A stretch of 64,000 bases of DNA from Turnera subulata (GCA_028386065.3 JAKUCV010001601.1:1-64000); one strand, 5' to 3'; shown: positions 10,860-23,539, counted from the first letter of the stretch. Notes: generated by a model not told the origin, from the sequence alone. Numbers and translations: made by a program.

Positions 10860-11770
10860 TGCACTAAATCTACTGTAGTAGGTTGATAGATGGCCTTCGT
10901 CTTCTGAGCCAACCTTTTCCAGTTAGGCTTTGAGGCAGATGCCTGAATCGAGTCGCACCATCCATTTCTGTCACCAGCTCAACTAGCATGTTCATTAGCC
11001 TCGTACGGTCCCTCTGGGCTGATTCATGGATTGGGGAGATCACTATGGCCTCGGTGGCTTTGTTCTTCCTCTGGTTTGTCAAGCCTTGGGGAGCTCGGCT
11101 CCCTATAGGGGTTTTCATATGATCCTCTAGATTTGTTGGTTCCACCCCCGATATCAACCCCATAAATATCTTTAGCCTATAGATTTGTTTTTTGGTTGGG
11201 TAATGTTTCCCATAAATATCTTTAGCCCTCATCCATGGGCCAAAACTCTCTTCATCCGATTTTTCCACTCCTTCATCTACCTTTCTAGCCTTATTGCACC
11301 TGCTCGTGGGGTGGGTTAACATCCCACATCTGTAGCAAAACTCACATAGTCTTTCATATTGGAATTTAATCTAAATTTCATTCCCATAAAGATCCAGACA
11401 TGTGACAGCCGGTTGGAGTGGTTTATTTGTCTCGATCTCCACTCTCGCCCTGATAAATCCTTACCACCCTAGAGAAGATTCCAGAGTAGGCTCATAGTAT
11501 TGAAAGACCGGGAAGACATCACCCAGTTTAGCAATTTTCTCATGAACAAGTAGGTTCAATGGGATATCATGAAATTGGACCTAAAATATTGTTCTTCTAA
11601 AAGAAATATGACAATCATAGATGGGCACCAACCTTTTAGACAGAAGAGTTGATTCGAGAATAGTCATGGGCGCCTTTGAGCACCTTTTTCTTGTCCTCTT
11701 CCAGCTCAAAACTAATCAAGAAAACATTCTTCATCTTCGGTATGATGCAAAAATCACATTTTATGTATCG
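10860..11770 (-). pseudogene. LINE ORF1-like relic (DUF4283 and zinc knuckle)
   Basis: Read on the minus strand, a broken frame gives VQFHDIPLNLL, then a GFIRARVEIE stretch, then CEFCYRCGMLTHPTSRC, a CX2CX4HX4C zinc knuckle, followed by FGPWMRA. This order (DUF4283-like domain, zf-CCHC_4 knuckle, [YF]GPWxRA) is that of gag-like ORF1 proteins of plant LINEs and their domesticated relatives. The longest open piece is 11322-10870 (150 residues). Upstream the frame is cut by at least three stops (two near 11390-11475, one near 11582). No reverse transcriptase is found beside it, so it is a 5' fragment or degraded copy. Strand and domain order are clear; exact ends are not. Confidence 0.65.
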
Positions 11771-14055
11771 GACATTCATCATCAATTGCGAATCTAGCTA
11801 ATGTGAGGTCATCGGTCACCGATGATTTTGCCGAATAGTTGCGTACGACAACTCTGGGTCAGTGACCCCGTCACTGACGGTGCCTCCCCAAAATCAATGA
11901 TCGTTTTCGAGGACGATGCTGCCATACTGAGTCCAAAACTAGATGGGAACTCTGGTGTTGAGGTAATGGCTATTGCACGAAATCTGAGGAAACATACTTC
12001 TATAGCACATTCTTATAGGGTGTTTGCAAGCCGGCTACTATTGCTTGGATATTTTGAAGGATGCCATTGAGTTTGTTCAGATCTAAGGAAGGGTATAGGA
12101 TTTGAGATGAGGGTTTTATTGTTCATTGCAGGGAGAGGGAAAGGGATAAACACACATTTATCGATTTCTGTAGATTGGATTGGATTCAATCCTACTGAAA
12201 TCTATCATTACTAATAAACATGATTATCATTTAGTTTCATGGACTAGAGTTATATTTTAATGGGGAATAATTTTTTTATGTTAATTAATAAAGGTTAGAC
12301 TTGGATTGAAACCTCACCCTTCATACTTTTGCATAAGAGTTATATCTCAATCAGAACAAACTTTAAATTTGCTATTTGTTATTTTTAATCTTTTTTTCAC
12401 CTTATAAACAGAGGAAGGGATAACATTCACACCATTTTTCTCTTCCTTTTTTAAGTCGCAAACTTTCCATTAGTAAGAGGTTTTGTTTTTCTAAAGAAAG
12501 ATCCTAACATAGATTCTACAAACAAACTAGGTAAGAAAAACGAGAATCACGCCACTCATGAACCAAAAAGAAAAAGATTCCTTTCTTTTTTTCTCATACT
12601 TCATGGATTCCAGAACCATTTGAAGCATGACTCGGGCACAAACTGGGTGGATAATGATCCAAAGCTTACCTAATCTAACGATGATATTGTTATTATAATA
12701 ATCACATAAATCCACATAGTGGACGTGGGCATGATTTAATCTTCACCATAAAGAGACAAAAGATTAAAAAGTAATTTTGGTGAAGAGGAGGAGGTAAGAA
12801 AAAATGTGGGTCAGAGAATTCAGCAAAGACAAGCTACCTAACTACTACAACCAAAGTACTAGTACTTGGGTTAATAAAGACATGGATTAGCTCGAAAGGA
12901 GGCTGTCTTGGACCAAAACAAAGGGCCTATTAAGATTCATAGAATATTCTTGTGTTCCTTCCTTCCTGGTTCGCGCATATCAAGGGGTTTCATGATCTCA
13001 TCCTAATCTTAATCCATGTGACTAAGTACTTAATAAGAAGAAGAGCACGTTAGCATTAAGAAGATAATCAAGGTGCTTTGATGTGGACCAATTAGGACCC
13101 AGCATGTGAGGTGGCCAGATAAGAGCCACGAAGTGAAAATAAATTGTTTAAATGAGAGGGAAATTGGCCTATATTTTCTCGCATGCTTATCCTTTACTCG
13201 TTTAGACAAGGGTGTACGTGTCAGCTCAACAACTGGTGTCGATAACAACTTTACCTATTTTTTTTTTTAACGTTAGCATAAACAACTATCCCCCCGGGGA
13301 TGACGCAGCTTAAAAGGGGATTTAATTTATTTTTTTTTTTCATTTTTTTCTACTGCCTGCCCTCTAGTTTGCAAAAAGGAGCAGCCTGGTGAATCGTCAT
13401 CTCTTTATCTTGTTTCACACCAATAAACACAAACTGGGTAACTACATGACAACCATCTGGCAACTGATCTAATCAAAACTAGACAACGAGCTTACTTGGA
13501 AAATAAAATAGAAAAACAAATACTACTTGTACTAAAAAAAAAAACCAACTACCAGCCTCCTTCATTCCTATGTCTAATCTGCTCATATGTTTATATGTAC
13601 AATGTGTGTGCATATACACTTGTAAAATAAAACAACGTGATGTTCAAAAAAAAAAAAATAAAACAACGTGGAAATGCATCACGGGTCTTCTTAATCTTTT
13701 CTATATTTACCTTTTTTTAGAAAAAAAAAAAAGAATTTTTCTTTCTTTAACGTTAGTTCCAATGATTTGATCACGCGGACAATTAGATCTTTTTGTACTA
13801 TGTTTCCTTCTCCTTTACGTAAGTAATGGAGGGGGTGTGTTCCGCTAATAGAAGAAAAGAATGTCAAAGCTTTTATTAAGTGAATAATACCACCAATAAA
13901 GGATTTTTTCTTTTAAACCTGCCCAATAAATGATTAATTTGTAAGAGTCTTGTAAAATTAATGGACTCTCGTTAAACTAGAATCTTGGACTATGTATAAT
14001 ATACTAGTACTAGATCCTCAAAAAAAAAACAAAAATACTAGTACTAGTGCTTATA
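11771..14055. other. Intergenic DNA, nothing recognised
   Basis: AT-rich DNA without a supportable gene. Poly-A/T runs and scattered short open frames (for example 11822-12070, 12527-12715) show no domain or coding pattern. Confidence 0.45.
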
Positions 14056-14069
14056 AAAAAAATATATGT

Positions 14070-14178
14070 GTGTTGTCGCACTGGCATCTCCCACGGTTTG
14101 TAGGGTTAGTGGTCGTGGATTCGAATTCTGACAGTGTTGATTAATTTAGTATTTAGATTAGGATTCTCAAATGTAATC
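14070..14178 (+). mobile_element. Short SINE-like insertion with 14-bp target duplication
   Basis: A 109-bp segment is flanked by perfect copies of AAAAAAATATATGT (14056-14069 and 14179-14192). It contains GTGGATTCGAATTC, close to the RNA polymerase III B box. A long A-rich target duplication is the mark of LINE-driven retroposition. The A box is poor and there is no poly-A tail, so SINE identity is tentative while the insertion itself is well supported. Confidence 0.55.
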
Positions 14179-14192
14179 AAAAAAATATATGT

Positions 14193-14868
14193 ATACTAGT
14201 ACTAGTAAGGAAAGTCTGATTTAATATTGCGAAAAGAAAAGAAAAGATGAGCATGATTCTTCTTGATTTAATGCTTTGACATTGTCTTGTCATAAGAAGT
14301 AGTACTGCCGTAAAATGCTGCCTGCCTCAGTTAAATGCCAAAAACTTGGGACATGTCAAAATGAAATAATGAAATATCCCTATTGGATATGCATTCCCTT
14401 GTGGATAAAAGTTGAAAAACAGGGTGAAGGGAGAACGTACAAGTTCAAGGAACCAAGGCACCAAAGTCAAAGGTAAGGAAGTGTGAAAGGCACTTCCCCA
14501 AAATGCGAATGTGGTTTTAGCAAAAGTTAATCGTCCTAGGTATTAAAGTCAAGGAAACAACCAATCAAAACCAATCGCCTCACTACCAGACAAAAAACCC
14601 TCAAGAATAAAAGGACCAGCCCTCTCCTTTCCAACATTTCAAACACCTTCATTTCCCTAATACCCCCCCTTCTCTACTTAGCTTTTAGCCAACTTCCCTC
14701 CCTAGATCTCTCCAATAATCCTCCTCCAACTTCTATAGCCTCCTTGTAAAACAATTAGAATCAGTAGCATATAGAAAAAAAAAAAAACCAAGTTCACAAG
14801 TATTGGTCTCCTTGTAAAACGATTCTTTTTGTTGTTGTTGTTGTTGTTGTTGTTGTTTCCTAGAGAAC
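14193..14868 (+). promoter_or_regulatory. Upstream region and 5' UTR of the NAC gene
   Basis: No gene lies here. The stretch should hold the promoter and leader of the NAC gene that starts at 14869. A weak TATA-like AATAAAAGG lies near 14608, and a CT-rich stretch follows at 14615-14720. A (TTG)n microsatellite of about ten units (14829-14858) lies directly before the ATG and would be in the leader. Promoter placement is inference. Confidence 0.4.
14829..14858 (+). repeat. (TTG)n microsatellite in the NAC leader
   Basis: About ten TTG/GTT units end 10 bases before the start codon of the NAC gene, so allele length may vary in the 5' UTR. Confidence 0.85.
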
Positions 14869-15988
14869 ATGCTAGGAAAGTCCAGCACTGAGCTCCCTCC
14901 TGGGTTCAGGTTCCACCCAACTGATGAGGAATTGATCATGTATTACCTTCGTAACCAAGCCACATCCAAACCATGCCCTGCATCCATAATCCCTGAAGTT
15001 GATATTTACAAATTTGATCCTTGGCAGTTACCTGGTCAGTCTCAGTCTCATCAAATTAAACACAATTATTTCCTGATTAATTGCTCATATATGTACGTAT
15101 ATACATGAAGGAGGAATTATTAATGATCATGGGTTTTGTTAGGCCTTTGTATATATATACTGATATTGTGTTTTTATCACCCTTTATGTGTCAATGAATA
15201 TAGAGAAGGCAGAATTTGGAGAGAATGAATGGTACTTCTTTAGCCCCCGTGATCGCAAGTACCCAAACGGGGTGAGGCCTAACAGAGCAACTGTGTCCGG
15301 TTACTGGAAGGCCACTGGCACCGATAAGGCCATCTATAGTGGGTCTAAATATGTTGGTGTCAAAAAGGCTCTTGTGTTCTACAAGGGCAGGCCACCAAAG
15401 GGTGTTAAGACCGACTGGATCATGCATGAATATAGACTAAATGAATCAAGAAAACATCCCAACAAGCAACAAAATGGATCCATGAGGGTAATTCACTAAT
15501 TCTTGCAACCTACTAATTCTTTATTCTTTTAAAATTAAGTGGTTAGAAATAATTTAGAACATGGTTTTGACATTTTCTATTACTTTTCTTTCTCTCAGTT
15601 GGACGACTGGGTCCTGTGCAGGATTTATAAAAAGAGGCATATAATAAGACATTTAGAGGAGAAGAATGACAACCCTCGAACCAAATTGGACGAAACTGCT
15701 CCTGGTGATGATATTGATGACGGTAATAAGCAGCAGAAAATGTTGAATTTTCCAAGGACATACTCTCTTTCTCATATATTAGATTATATGGGTCCAATGT
15801 CCCAACTATTGAATGTTGACACATTCAATCCAAACTTTGATTTCACAAGCATCATGACCACTACTGGGATTGAGCATGTTGATGACAAAAACCAGATCGG
15901 AGAATTGCCTCACCAGTTCCAACTAAACCAGACTAGCATTTTAAACCAGCCATTGTTTGTGAATCCAATGGTCTATGGATTTCAATGA
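14869..15988 (+). CDS. NAP: NAC transcription factor, NAP/NAC029-like (3 exons)
   Basis: This is a nuclear DNA-binding regulator of the NAP subgroup, whose members promote leaf senescence and fruit or ABA responses. Exons are 14869-15034, 15204-15487 and 15599-15988. Introns begin GTCAGT and GTAATT and end AG; the joined frame gives 279 residues. The NAC domain (about 9-165) is complete: [14 protein letters not shown] (subdomain A), [16 protein letters not shown] (B), [16 protein letters not shown] (C), [13 protein letters not shown] (D core), [22 protein letters not shown], and [12 protein letters not shown] (E). Intron positions, after the WQLP-E codon and before LDDW, are those of the NAP group. 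The C-terminal 110 residues are variable, Asn/Gln- and acid-rich, as in an activation region. The [23 protein letters not shown] block favours NAP over ATAF members; the exact orthologue is not proven. Confidence 0.93.
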
Positions 15989-17249
15989 TTTCAATGGTTT
16001 CTTGATTAGTCATATCCAAGCAGGGGGACTTTTGTTTTATAGGATTTTGCAACTGATAGAGAAATTCCGCATTTAACTTCAGTTGCAAAAGGTGTTGCTT
16101 AATTCCATTCAGAAATGTAAAATAGATTGTGCCAATATACATGTTACACAATTTGTCTAATGCCAAATGTGAATGCAATACCAGTAGTGTAATATAAATA
16201 AAATACAACCAACCAGCTATATTTATGTAAATGGACACAAAATTTCAATTCCAAAGGAGGAAAAGGAAAACAAAGCCAACAATTTTGTGCTTCTTAAAAT
16301 TAATTGTTCTTTGTGCTGATAAATCCATAAAGTCTAAAGCACCTGAAAACAAAAATCCAAGCAGAACTGGTGGTATATTGAATGGTCAAGGGTGATCTAA
16401 ATGTCCATTTCTTTCTAGTCAAATGCAGGAATTTAATGACGTTATGAACTGCAGAAAATTCTGAATTAGTGCACAAACTTGCAGCCAAACTGAATATTCT
16501 TTCTTTTTATTCTAACCTACCTGTTAATTTTGATGGTATCCACTATCCAGCAGCGAGTGTAGAAGCTCCCGTTGAATTATTTAGACCCATTTGTCCAGAA
16601 AATAACATTAGTTATCCAATCCTTCATCTATCCACAAATGTTACTAGTTATCCAGAAAGTGACATCATTGTAATGCTGGACTGATTAGGCAAACTGTCAA
16701 AGAACCATGTGAAAAGCAACCTGGATATATATGGTATACTGCATTTCTTTACCAGGTGTTTGGTGCACGCGTGTTTATTTTTTTATCCATTGATAACGAT
16801 TGGCATTTTACCAGTTATAGCTAATCTCCCTGACTCATCACATATTACATAGGCCACCACAGTTGGCCCTTCAATATTATTTATGTGTTACTTTTTGTTG
16901 AATTGCTTGCTTCTTTGAATGAATCACATCTGGAGAAAGTACTACCAACTTTCCTCCTGAAATTTTGGTATCTCTGGCACACACATTTGCTACTTCCACT
17001 CCAACTGGAAATTAGGTTGGGAGCAAAAAAGGGTGGTGATCCAAACCATTCTTAACCTAAACATGAAAGAAAAGAATCATAAAACATACAAAGATTGCTG
17101 GCAAAGAACAGATAATTGTAGTTGTAGAAATTCACAAGTAATCCACCTCTTAACTGACTTCTTAATCACCAATTCCGTACTCATTATATGAAACAATTCC
17201 AACAAGTCCTTTTCCACTGGCGCAACTACATTCTGTGCTTATTTTCTTG
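15989..17249 (+). other. NAC 3' region and CYP704B upstream region
   Basis: About 1.26 kb between two plus-strand genes. The first few hundred bases should be the NAC 3' UTR and the last few hundred the P450 promoter. No further gene or repeat was recognised. Open frames such as 15933-16238 (minus) and 16469-16684 have no domain. Confidence 0.45.
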
Positions 17250-19654
17250 ATGGAAGGACACAAGGCTATTTCATCAGTTGCTTCTTTAGGAGATGGATAC
17301 AGCATTGGGATGTGGATGCTAGTTTCCGTATTGGTTTTGTCCTGGATTTTAATCAATAGGTGGAACCAGAGAAACAAGAAAGGCCCCAAGACATGGCCAA
17401 TTCTAGGAGCTGCAATAGAGCAGTTTCGGAACTACGATAGAATGCATGACTGGCTAGTCAATTATCTGTCTGAGACGAGAACTGTGGTAGTTCCAATGCC
17501 CTTCACTACATATACTTATATTGCAGATCCTGCTAACGTAGAACATGTCCTTAAGACAAACTTCCCCAATTATCCAAAGGTAACTAACTACTTGGCCACA
17601 TTTTGTTTTAGTTCGCAAAGTCATAATTAGTGTCGAGATCAATCATCCATATACAATTCTCTGTGATGGCAGAGAATAGACATCCATATTTTTACTCGCA
17701 GCTCCTTGCATTACTCTCTGTCAAGTTTGCTGTTATGATAGTTCTCTAGAAGCAATAATGGAGGAATTGACATATTTATTTGAAGGGGGAGACATACCAT
17801 TCATATATGGAAGTGCTGCTTGGAGATGGGATATTTAATGCAGATGGGGAGCTGTGGAGGAAGCAGAGGAAAACTGCTAGTTTTGAGTTTGCATCCAAGA
17901 ATTTGAGGGACTTCAGTACCGTAGTTTTCAAAGAGTATAGCTTGAAGCTCTCATCCATTCTTTGTGAAGCATCTTTTCACAATCAAGAAGTTGACATGCA
18001 GGTGAGATGAAAATAGTCAAGTCATTTATCATCTCACGAACAAATAAAACAGTATAGAAATAACTTTATCTAATATTTCTTCATCTAAACATGCTAAAAT
18101 TTCTATTTCATAGGAATTGCTAATGAGGATGACTTTGGATTCCATATGCAAAGTTGGTTTTGGTGTTGAAATAGGAACGTTGGCTCCTGATCTACCAGAA
18201 AACAGCTTTGCTCAGGCTTTTGATACAGCCAACATCATCGTCACACTTCGCTTCGTTGATCCATTGTGGAAGATAAAGAAATTCCTCAATGTCGGTACAG
18301 AAGCTCTACTTGATAAGAGCATCAAAGTCATAGATGATTTCACCTACGCAGTCATTCGTAGAAGGAAGACAGAAATGGAAGAAGCTCGAAAGAATAGAAA
18401 AAATGACAAGGTAAATATTATTGCATGACAAATCTTTCTTCTCTAACATGCCAAAAAGAGAATTAGGGATGCTTAGTAGATAAATTACACTTGTTTTCGA
18501 TGGACATCAGATCAAACACGACATATTGACGAGGTTCGTGGTGTTGAGTGAGGACCCAGAAAACAATATGACAGACAAAAGCCTCAGAGATGTCGTCCTA
18601 AATTTTGTCATAGCTGGCAGAGACACTACTGCAACAACCCTCTCATGGGCCATATACATGATAATGACGCATAGTCATGTAGCAGAGAAGCTTTACATGG
18701 AGCTCAAAACATTTGAAGAAGATAGAGCACAGGAAGAGAAAGTTACATTGCTCAAGTTTGACACAAAGGACCCTGATTCATTCAACCATAGAGCAAAGCA
18801 ATATGCTGACCTCTTGACGTACGATTCTTTGGGGAGATTATACTATTTGCACGCAGTAATCACAGAGACACTTCGTTTATACCCTGCAGTCCCTCAGGTA
18901 TGCCCAATGCATCGCATATACAACTCATGCAATTCGTGCCAAAGGTAGAAAGATAATGACACAAAATACAGACATGTTAATGTCAAATGATTAATAGAGA
19001 AATGGATCCACAAGATTCTGTCAGGGAACATTACCTCTTTTTCATGCAATAAGTTTAAGCCTTTAAGTGAAGTAGAGTGTAAAAGAAGCATTCTTTTTTC
19101 CTGGAAACAAGAAGAGAAGTACCTGTTCATGATTCAGGTTGACAAACCATGAACAAATGATTGCAGGATCCAAAGGGAATCCTTGAGGACGACATCTTGC
19201 CTGATGGAACAAAAGTAAAAGCCGGAGGGATGGTAACTTATGTTCCTTATTCCATGGGTAGAATGGAGTACAACTGGGGACCCGATGCAGCTGCCTTCAA
19301 GCCAGAGAGATGGCTCAAAGACGGCTTCTTCCAAAATGCATCTCCATTCAAGTTCACCGCATTTCAAGTAAGTTTAAAGGATCAATAACTAATTAAAACA
19401 AGGATTAACTCATTAAAACAACATAAGATGATTAATAACTAATGCTAATGGCCTTTGACTTTGTTGTTCAACAGGCTGGACCAAGGATATGTCTTGGTAA
19501 GGACTCTGCATATCTCCAAATGAAGATGGCGCTGGCCTTGCTGTGTAGATTTTTTAAGTTCAGTTTGAAGCCAAACCATCCTGTGCAGTACAGGATGATG
19601 ACAATTCTATCAATGGCACACGGCTTGAAAGTTAACATTGCCAGGCGCTCTTAA
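17250..19654 (+). CDS. CYP704B: Cytochrome P450, CYP704B-like fatty acid hydroxylase (6 exons)
   Basis: CYP704B enzymes are ER-bound monooxygenases that omega-hydroxylate long-chain fatty acids for sporopollenin and anther cuticle. Exons: 17250-17579, 17786-18001, 18114-18410, 18511-18897, 19167-19367, 19475-19654. All introns are GT-AG and lie between codons; the product is 536 residues. An N-terminal membrane anchor (about 19-36) is followed by the hinge KKGPKTWPILGA. Seen further on: WRKQRKTASFEFASKNLRDFS (C-helix), AGRDTT at 316-321 (I-helix oxygen activation), ETLRLYP at 400-406 (K-helix ExxR), FKPERW, and FQAGPRICLG at 476-485 with haem ligand C483. The block GDGIFNADGELWRK and the GGMVTYVPYSMGRME region are characteristic of CYP704B1. 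The ATG at 17250 is the first in frame; a later ATG near 17310 would still keep the anchor. No defect was seen. Confidence 0.93.
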
Positions 19655-20610
19655 GATATGGCTGGAATGTATAGTCATCATTATCCATATATGCTCTTTT
19701 CTTTTTATAGTAAGAAGTTTAGAATTGCAGCTCGACTATCTGACTTTGGAACACAATCGTCACTGTCCTAGTAGTCTTACAATGAGAGAGGCTGCTATTT
19801 CGATCTGTTACTGTGAGTAACTAATTTTTCCATGATGAAGGAATAGTTAATCACCAAAATCAGCTACACGAGCTACAGGTAGTACTTTTTCCTAATATAT
19901 GGCCTGAAGAAAATTGGAAACCTCGATAAAATAGGGGGACATGCTTCCAAGATAGTCTATGGTGATCAAGCTCAACCAAGTTCCATGCTGAGTAGTTACA
20001 TTCGAGCAAATCCAAGATTCCAAAAATAAGGAAAATAAGAAAATCTTAAGTATTGAAAGGGGAAGGGAAAAACTTTGATTGGTTAAGAATACAACTACCC
20101 AGCAAACTACTGGATATGGCTTGCATAAAACAATTTTTTTTTATCTACAACAGAGTGGACTTAATACACCACAAATTGCAAAAGCAACAAAGGGGAAAAG
20201 AAACGGTTTCAAAAAAGAAAGGTGCAAAAAAATTGGTGGAGATCTCACAGCATGTCAAGCCTTTCAAGATCCCTGATTATCGTTTTCAACCTGCTACCTT
20301 GTGATTGGATGATAGAAGCCTGATAAACAACTGATGGTGTTACATACTGCAGACAGTTGGTAAACAAGGAAATCCCAGTTATGAGCGTGTTTCTCCTTGA
20401 GTTTGATTTGAAATCTTCAAACAAGTGGAAGGGATAGGTGCAGCAAAGCTTTTTCCTGGGGAAACAAAATCTATAACTCTATGTATTCAGCTGAAGTATT
20501 CTTACAGACGTAATTGTGTGAAGTAAAGACAGAAAGGGTATAATTTAGTCCAAATTCTTCCAACATCAGTCTCTTAACTGATTAAGGTGTTTATAGTACT
20601 CTGACTTAAC
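19655..20610. other. Convergent intergenic region
   Basis: The 3' ends of the P450 (plus) and of the Mpo1-like gene (minus) face each other here. Both 3' UTRs must lie inside. No further gene was recognised; the open frames 20053-20304 and 20079-20276 look random. Confidence 0.45.
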
Positions 20611-22207
20611 CTAGGAGAGTAGCTTTTGCTTCTTCTTCATCCAGTCCTCAATTTCGGCGGCAATCCTTGCTTGAACTTTTGCATGAAACCCTGGATATGG
20701 CTCATAACCAAAGGCTGCTTGAAGAACCTTAGGCAAAGGAACATAACCACAGCAGTTTTCAGATTGCATAACTACAAACATAAAGAAAGAAAAATCCACG
20801 AGAATGCAACTGTGGAATTACCTCCAGCAGAACAAAGAAGGGAGCCATTACAAAGGCCTGTGTCAGATTGTCCAATAGAGCCGGTGCTCGGTTCTGCAAG
20901 ATATAGATGAGTTAGAGATGCATATACAAATGCAATTCCCATTGCAACTTGAGAAATCAGAGAATCAGCAAACACCAGAATCACCAAATTATTCCATAAA
21001 GTAGAGAATCAGTTACCTCGTACACCCCATGGCCGATGAATTGTGCGATCCAGCATACTACTTGAGTCGCCAGAACTACCTGATAAAAAGAAATTTGATG
21101 TCTTAAGAAATTATGTCAAAGAAAATGATACTCCTTCCCTAACGATTACATTGATAGATTTGCTTCTAGGTCCACTCTTTGATAAAATTCGTTATGAGCC
21201 TAGTCTTGTTGCATACATAAATGCACAGATAAGTAATCAGCAAAGCAGTTCAAGTTACTGATGCTTTTAAAAACAGAAAATGTATGGTGGACAAAATATT
21301 ATCTGATTACATTATGGGTGCTGCTGGTTTCTACCACGTAATAACACACCACAGACTCGACGATAACCAGAGTTTATCACAGAGATTGTGGCATCAAAGT
21401 CAAGAAGAGCTTCAATACATATCCTACTTGAATGCAAGCTGTTTGGTTATGTATGTATTACATCAACCCAAAAGCTCAACTTGTTTGATGAAGTCCAAAT
21501 AATAACTTTATAAGTGGTGACAATTAGGAAGACAGGGTATAGGGGTTCAGTCAGACAAGTGGGCATTAAAGCCATTGTTTCAAACATCATCTTTCTGCCA
21601 ACCAACTCTGTAAGACAAGATGGAGACCCACAAATCTTTTTCTCAAGTTTTGACTTGAAACTCATTAATTTCCTAAGCATTTGCCACATTGCATTGAAAT
21701 ACCCTACATCATCTAACGGTCGACATGCCTAAAAATGTAAATTGCTTGCTAGTATAATATGAGAAAAGCTCCCGTCTTCTCTTTTTTTCCTCATTTTAGC
21801 AGCAGAATTAGAACTAAGAACAGCTAGAGGGGGGAGTTAAGTTAGTTTACCTTCCAAGCAAGGGTGAAGTGAAGCCAGCTGCCGAGGACACCGCTGGCAA
21901 CCCAACAGAGAGCGCAAAGGAGAGCAGCCAAGGTGCCGGCTTTAGGCTCGAGGCAGATATAGAAGAGGCCATATATCAAGGCAAAGAGGAAGCCGAAGTT
22001 GAAGAGCAGGGCAACATGGAGGCCGAACATGGAGAAGTGGATAACTGGGAGGCCAAACAGAGGAGGGGTGAAGTAGAGGAACAGGATTGCGGTGAAGAAG
22101 ATTGGCCACACACATATGATGTGAATCATCACATTGATTGGCTTGCTGTGGTAGGCGCCATAGAAAGCAAAGTGCTTCTCTAGATCAAACAACCCACCGT
22201 TACCCAT
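20611..22207 (-). CDS. Mpo1-like (DUF962) ER membrane dioxygenase (4 exons)
   Basis: Yeast Mpo1 is an Fe2+-dependent dioxygenase of the ER that removes one carbon from 2-hydroxy fatty acids in phytosphingosine breakdown; plant DUF962 proteins are its homologues. Exons (minus): 22207-21851, 21079-21017, 20893-20822 and 20727-20611, all between whole codons with GT-AG introns, giving 202 residues. The start MGNGGLFDLEKHFAFYGAYHS is the usual N-terminus; an upstream in-frame ATG would only add an Arg/Gln-rich leader. Conserved His residues seen: H12, H20, H29 and the His of QFIGHGVYE in exon 2. Three to four hydrophobic segments occur (about 26-48, 51-78, 88-115). The C-terminus contains FGYEPYPGF and ends KKKQKLLS, lysine-rich as in ER retrieval tails. 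Intron 1 is 771 nt and includes an unexplained open stretch. Family assignment is firm, enzymatic role inferred. Confidence 0.88.
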
Positions 22208-22895
22208 CCTATCCTGTCCTGTCCTGTCCTGCTGCTGGATGATTCTTCTTCTCTCTACTCTTACAACTGCTACTACCACTGCTACAACCAACTACTGATC
22301 AAAAGAAGAGAGGATTGAATTCCCTTAAGAGATGGGATAAATTTAGGCAGAGGGAGATTAATTGTCGTCAATGTTGTGTGGATTGGCGGGTGGAGAAACT
22401 GATAATAATTAACTGGGTCATTGAATTTTGGTTGGCGTTTGGACAATGATATTAAACCGAATGATTGGAATATTACGTTAATAAAAAGGGTTGGGGAGGT
22501 GATTTGGTCTCGCCCCACAACCAGATTTCCTTTCCTTTTCCTATGTTGCCGCGATGTGATTGGCTGCCCGACTCTTCTGTATTGGAGAGGTCCGTATGGT
22601 TTACCGGAAACAACTGTATTATTACGCATGTTATCCACTTCGTATGTCGATAGCCAATCAAGGATTTTTTTTTCTCCGTATTTAAGGGGATAACTTTCCT
22701 TATTTTTCTCATTATAAAAATCTTCTATTGGATATAATATAGCAGATAGACATGGATAAATCATAAATCATCTAGTGTTTACTTTGTACGAAGTGGCGTG
22801 TTTGTCTAATATATCATATCCAATTGTACACACTTAAAATGAAAAACACAAATGTAGAAAGTACTCTTTAACAACGAATTGATTACCATATACTA
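22208..22895. other. Upstream region of the Mpo1-like gene
   Basis: Promoter and 5' UTR of the minus-strand Mpo1-like gene, including CCTGT pentamers at 22212-22230. Nothing else was recognised up to the duplicated block that starts at 22896. Confidence 0.45.
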
Positions 22896-23539
22896 ATTGG
22901 GTTTGCCACTTGGCACAACTTGCTTAATGTAGTAAAAATAAGGGAAAAAAAAACAGAAAAGAAAGGGGAAATAAAAGAAGAAAATTGATTCCATTAAACA
23001 ATTCCGTTTTTGTGAGAAATTGTAGAAAGAAGCAAAAAGAAAGAAAGGAAAGAAAATTTAAAAAAAAAATGTAAAAAAAATTGTAGCAATAGATGGAATG
23101 ACCAAATTGATGCTCTTAGAAAATTGAATCGCTAATTTGTTAGAATAAAATTAAATTACCAGATGGTTTTAAGTTAAAATTAAAGTGTGTAAACTAAAAT
23201 TTAGCCTATAAAATACTAATAAATATTAGCTTATTACAATCCATTTCTTCCTTCCTTTCTTTCTCTCCACTCTCTTCCGCTTATAAGATACTACAATTTC
23301 TTCATGGGTTTCTCAGAGCAATTGTGAGGCTTAATGCTTTTTTTTTTCTTCTTCTTTCCAATCACTACATTGACGCCGTCTACATTTGTATGAAATTCAG
23401 ATTCAGTAATAATCATATCTCGTACTGAGCAATTCTTTTATGACAAAAATCACAAAAAGTAATAAAAAATACAATAAATTCTGTATATATGTATATTTGT
23501 GACTTGGCAGTAGGGTGTGTGCTATTTTATGGCTGCTTG
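22896..23539 (+). repeat. First copy of a duplicated 0.64 kb block (upstream of PNSL2)
   Basis: This block, ATTGGGTTTGCC... to ...GGCTGCTTG, is nearly identical to 26617-27258; the differences are only a few substitutions and 1-bp indels. It ends exactly at the single N (23540). The second copy continues without break into the PNSL2 gene. This copy is most likely the other allele of the PNSL2 promoter left in the scaffold, or a contig overlap that was not merged. Confidence 0.85.

Noticed and set aside
22282..22764. 160-residue minus-strand frame upstream of the Mpo1-like gene
   Set aside because: No domain, ends next to the gene start, and lies in promoter sequence.
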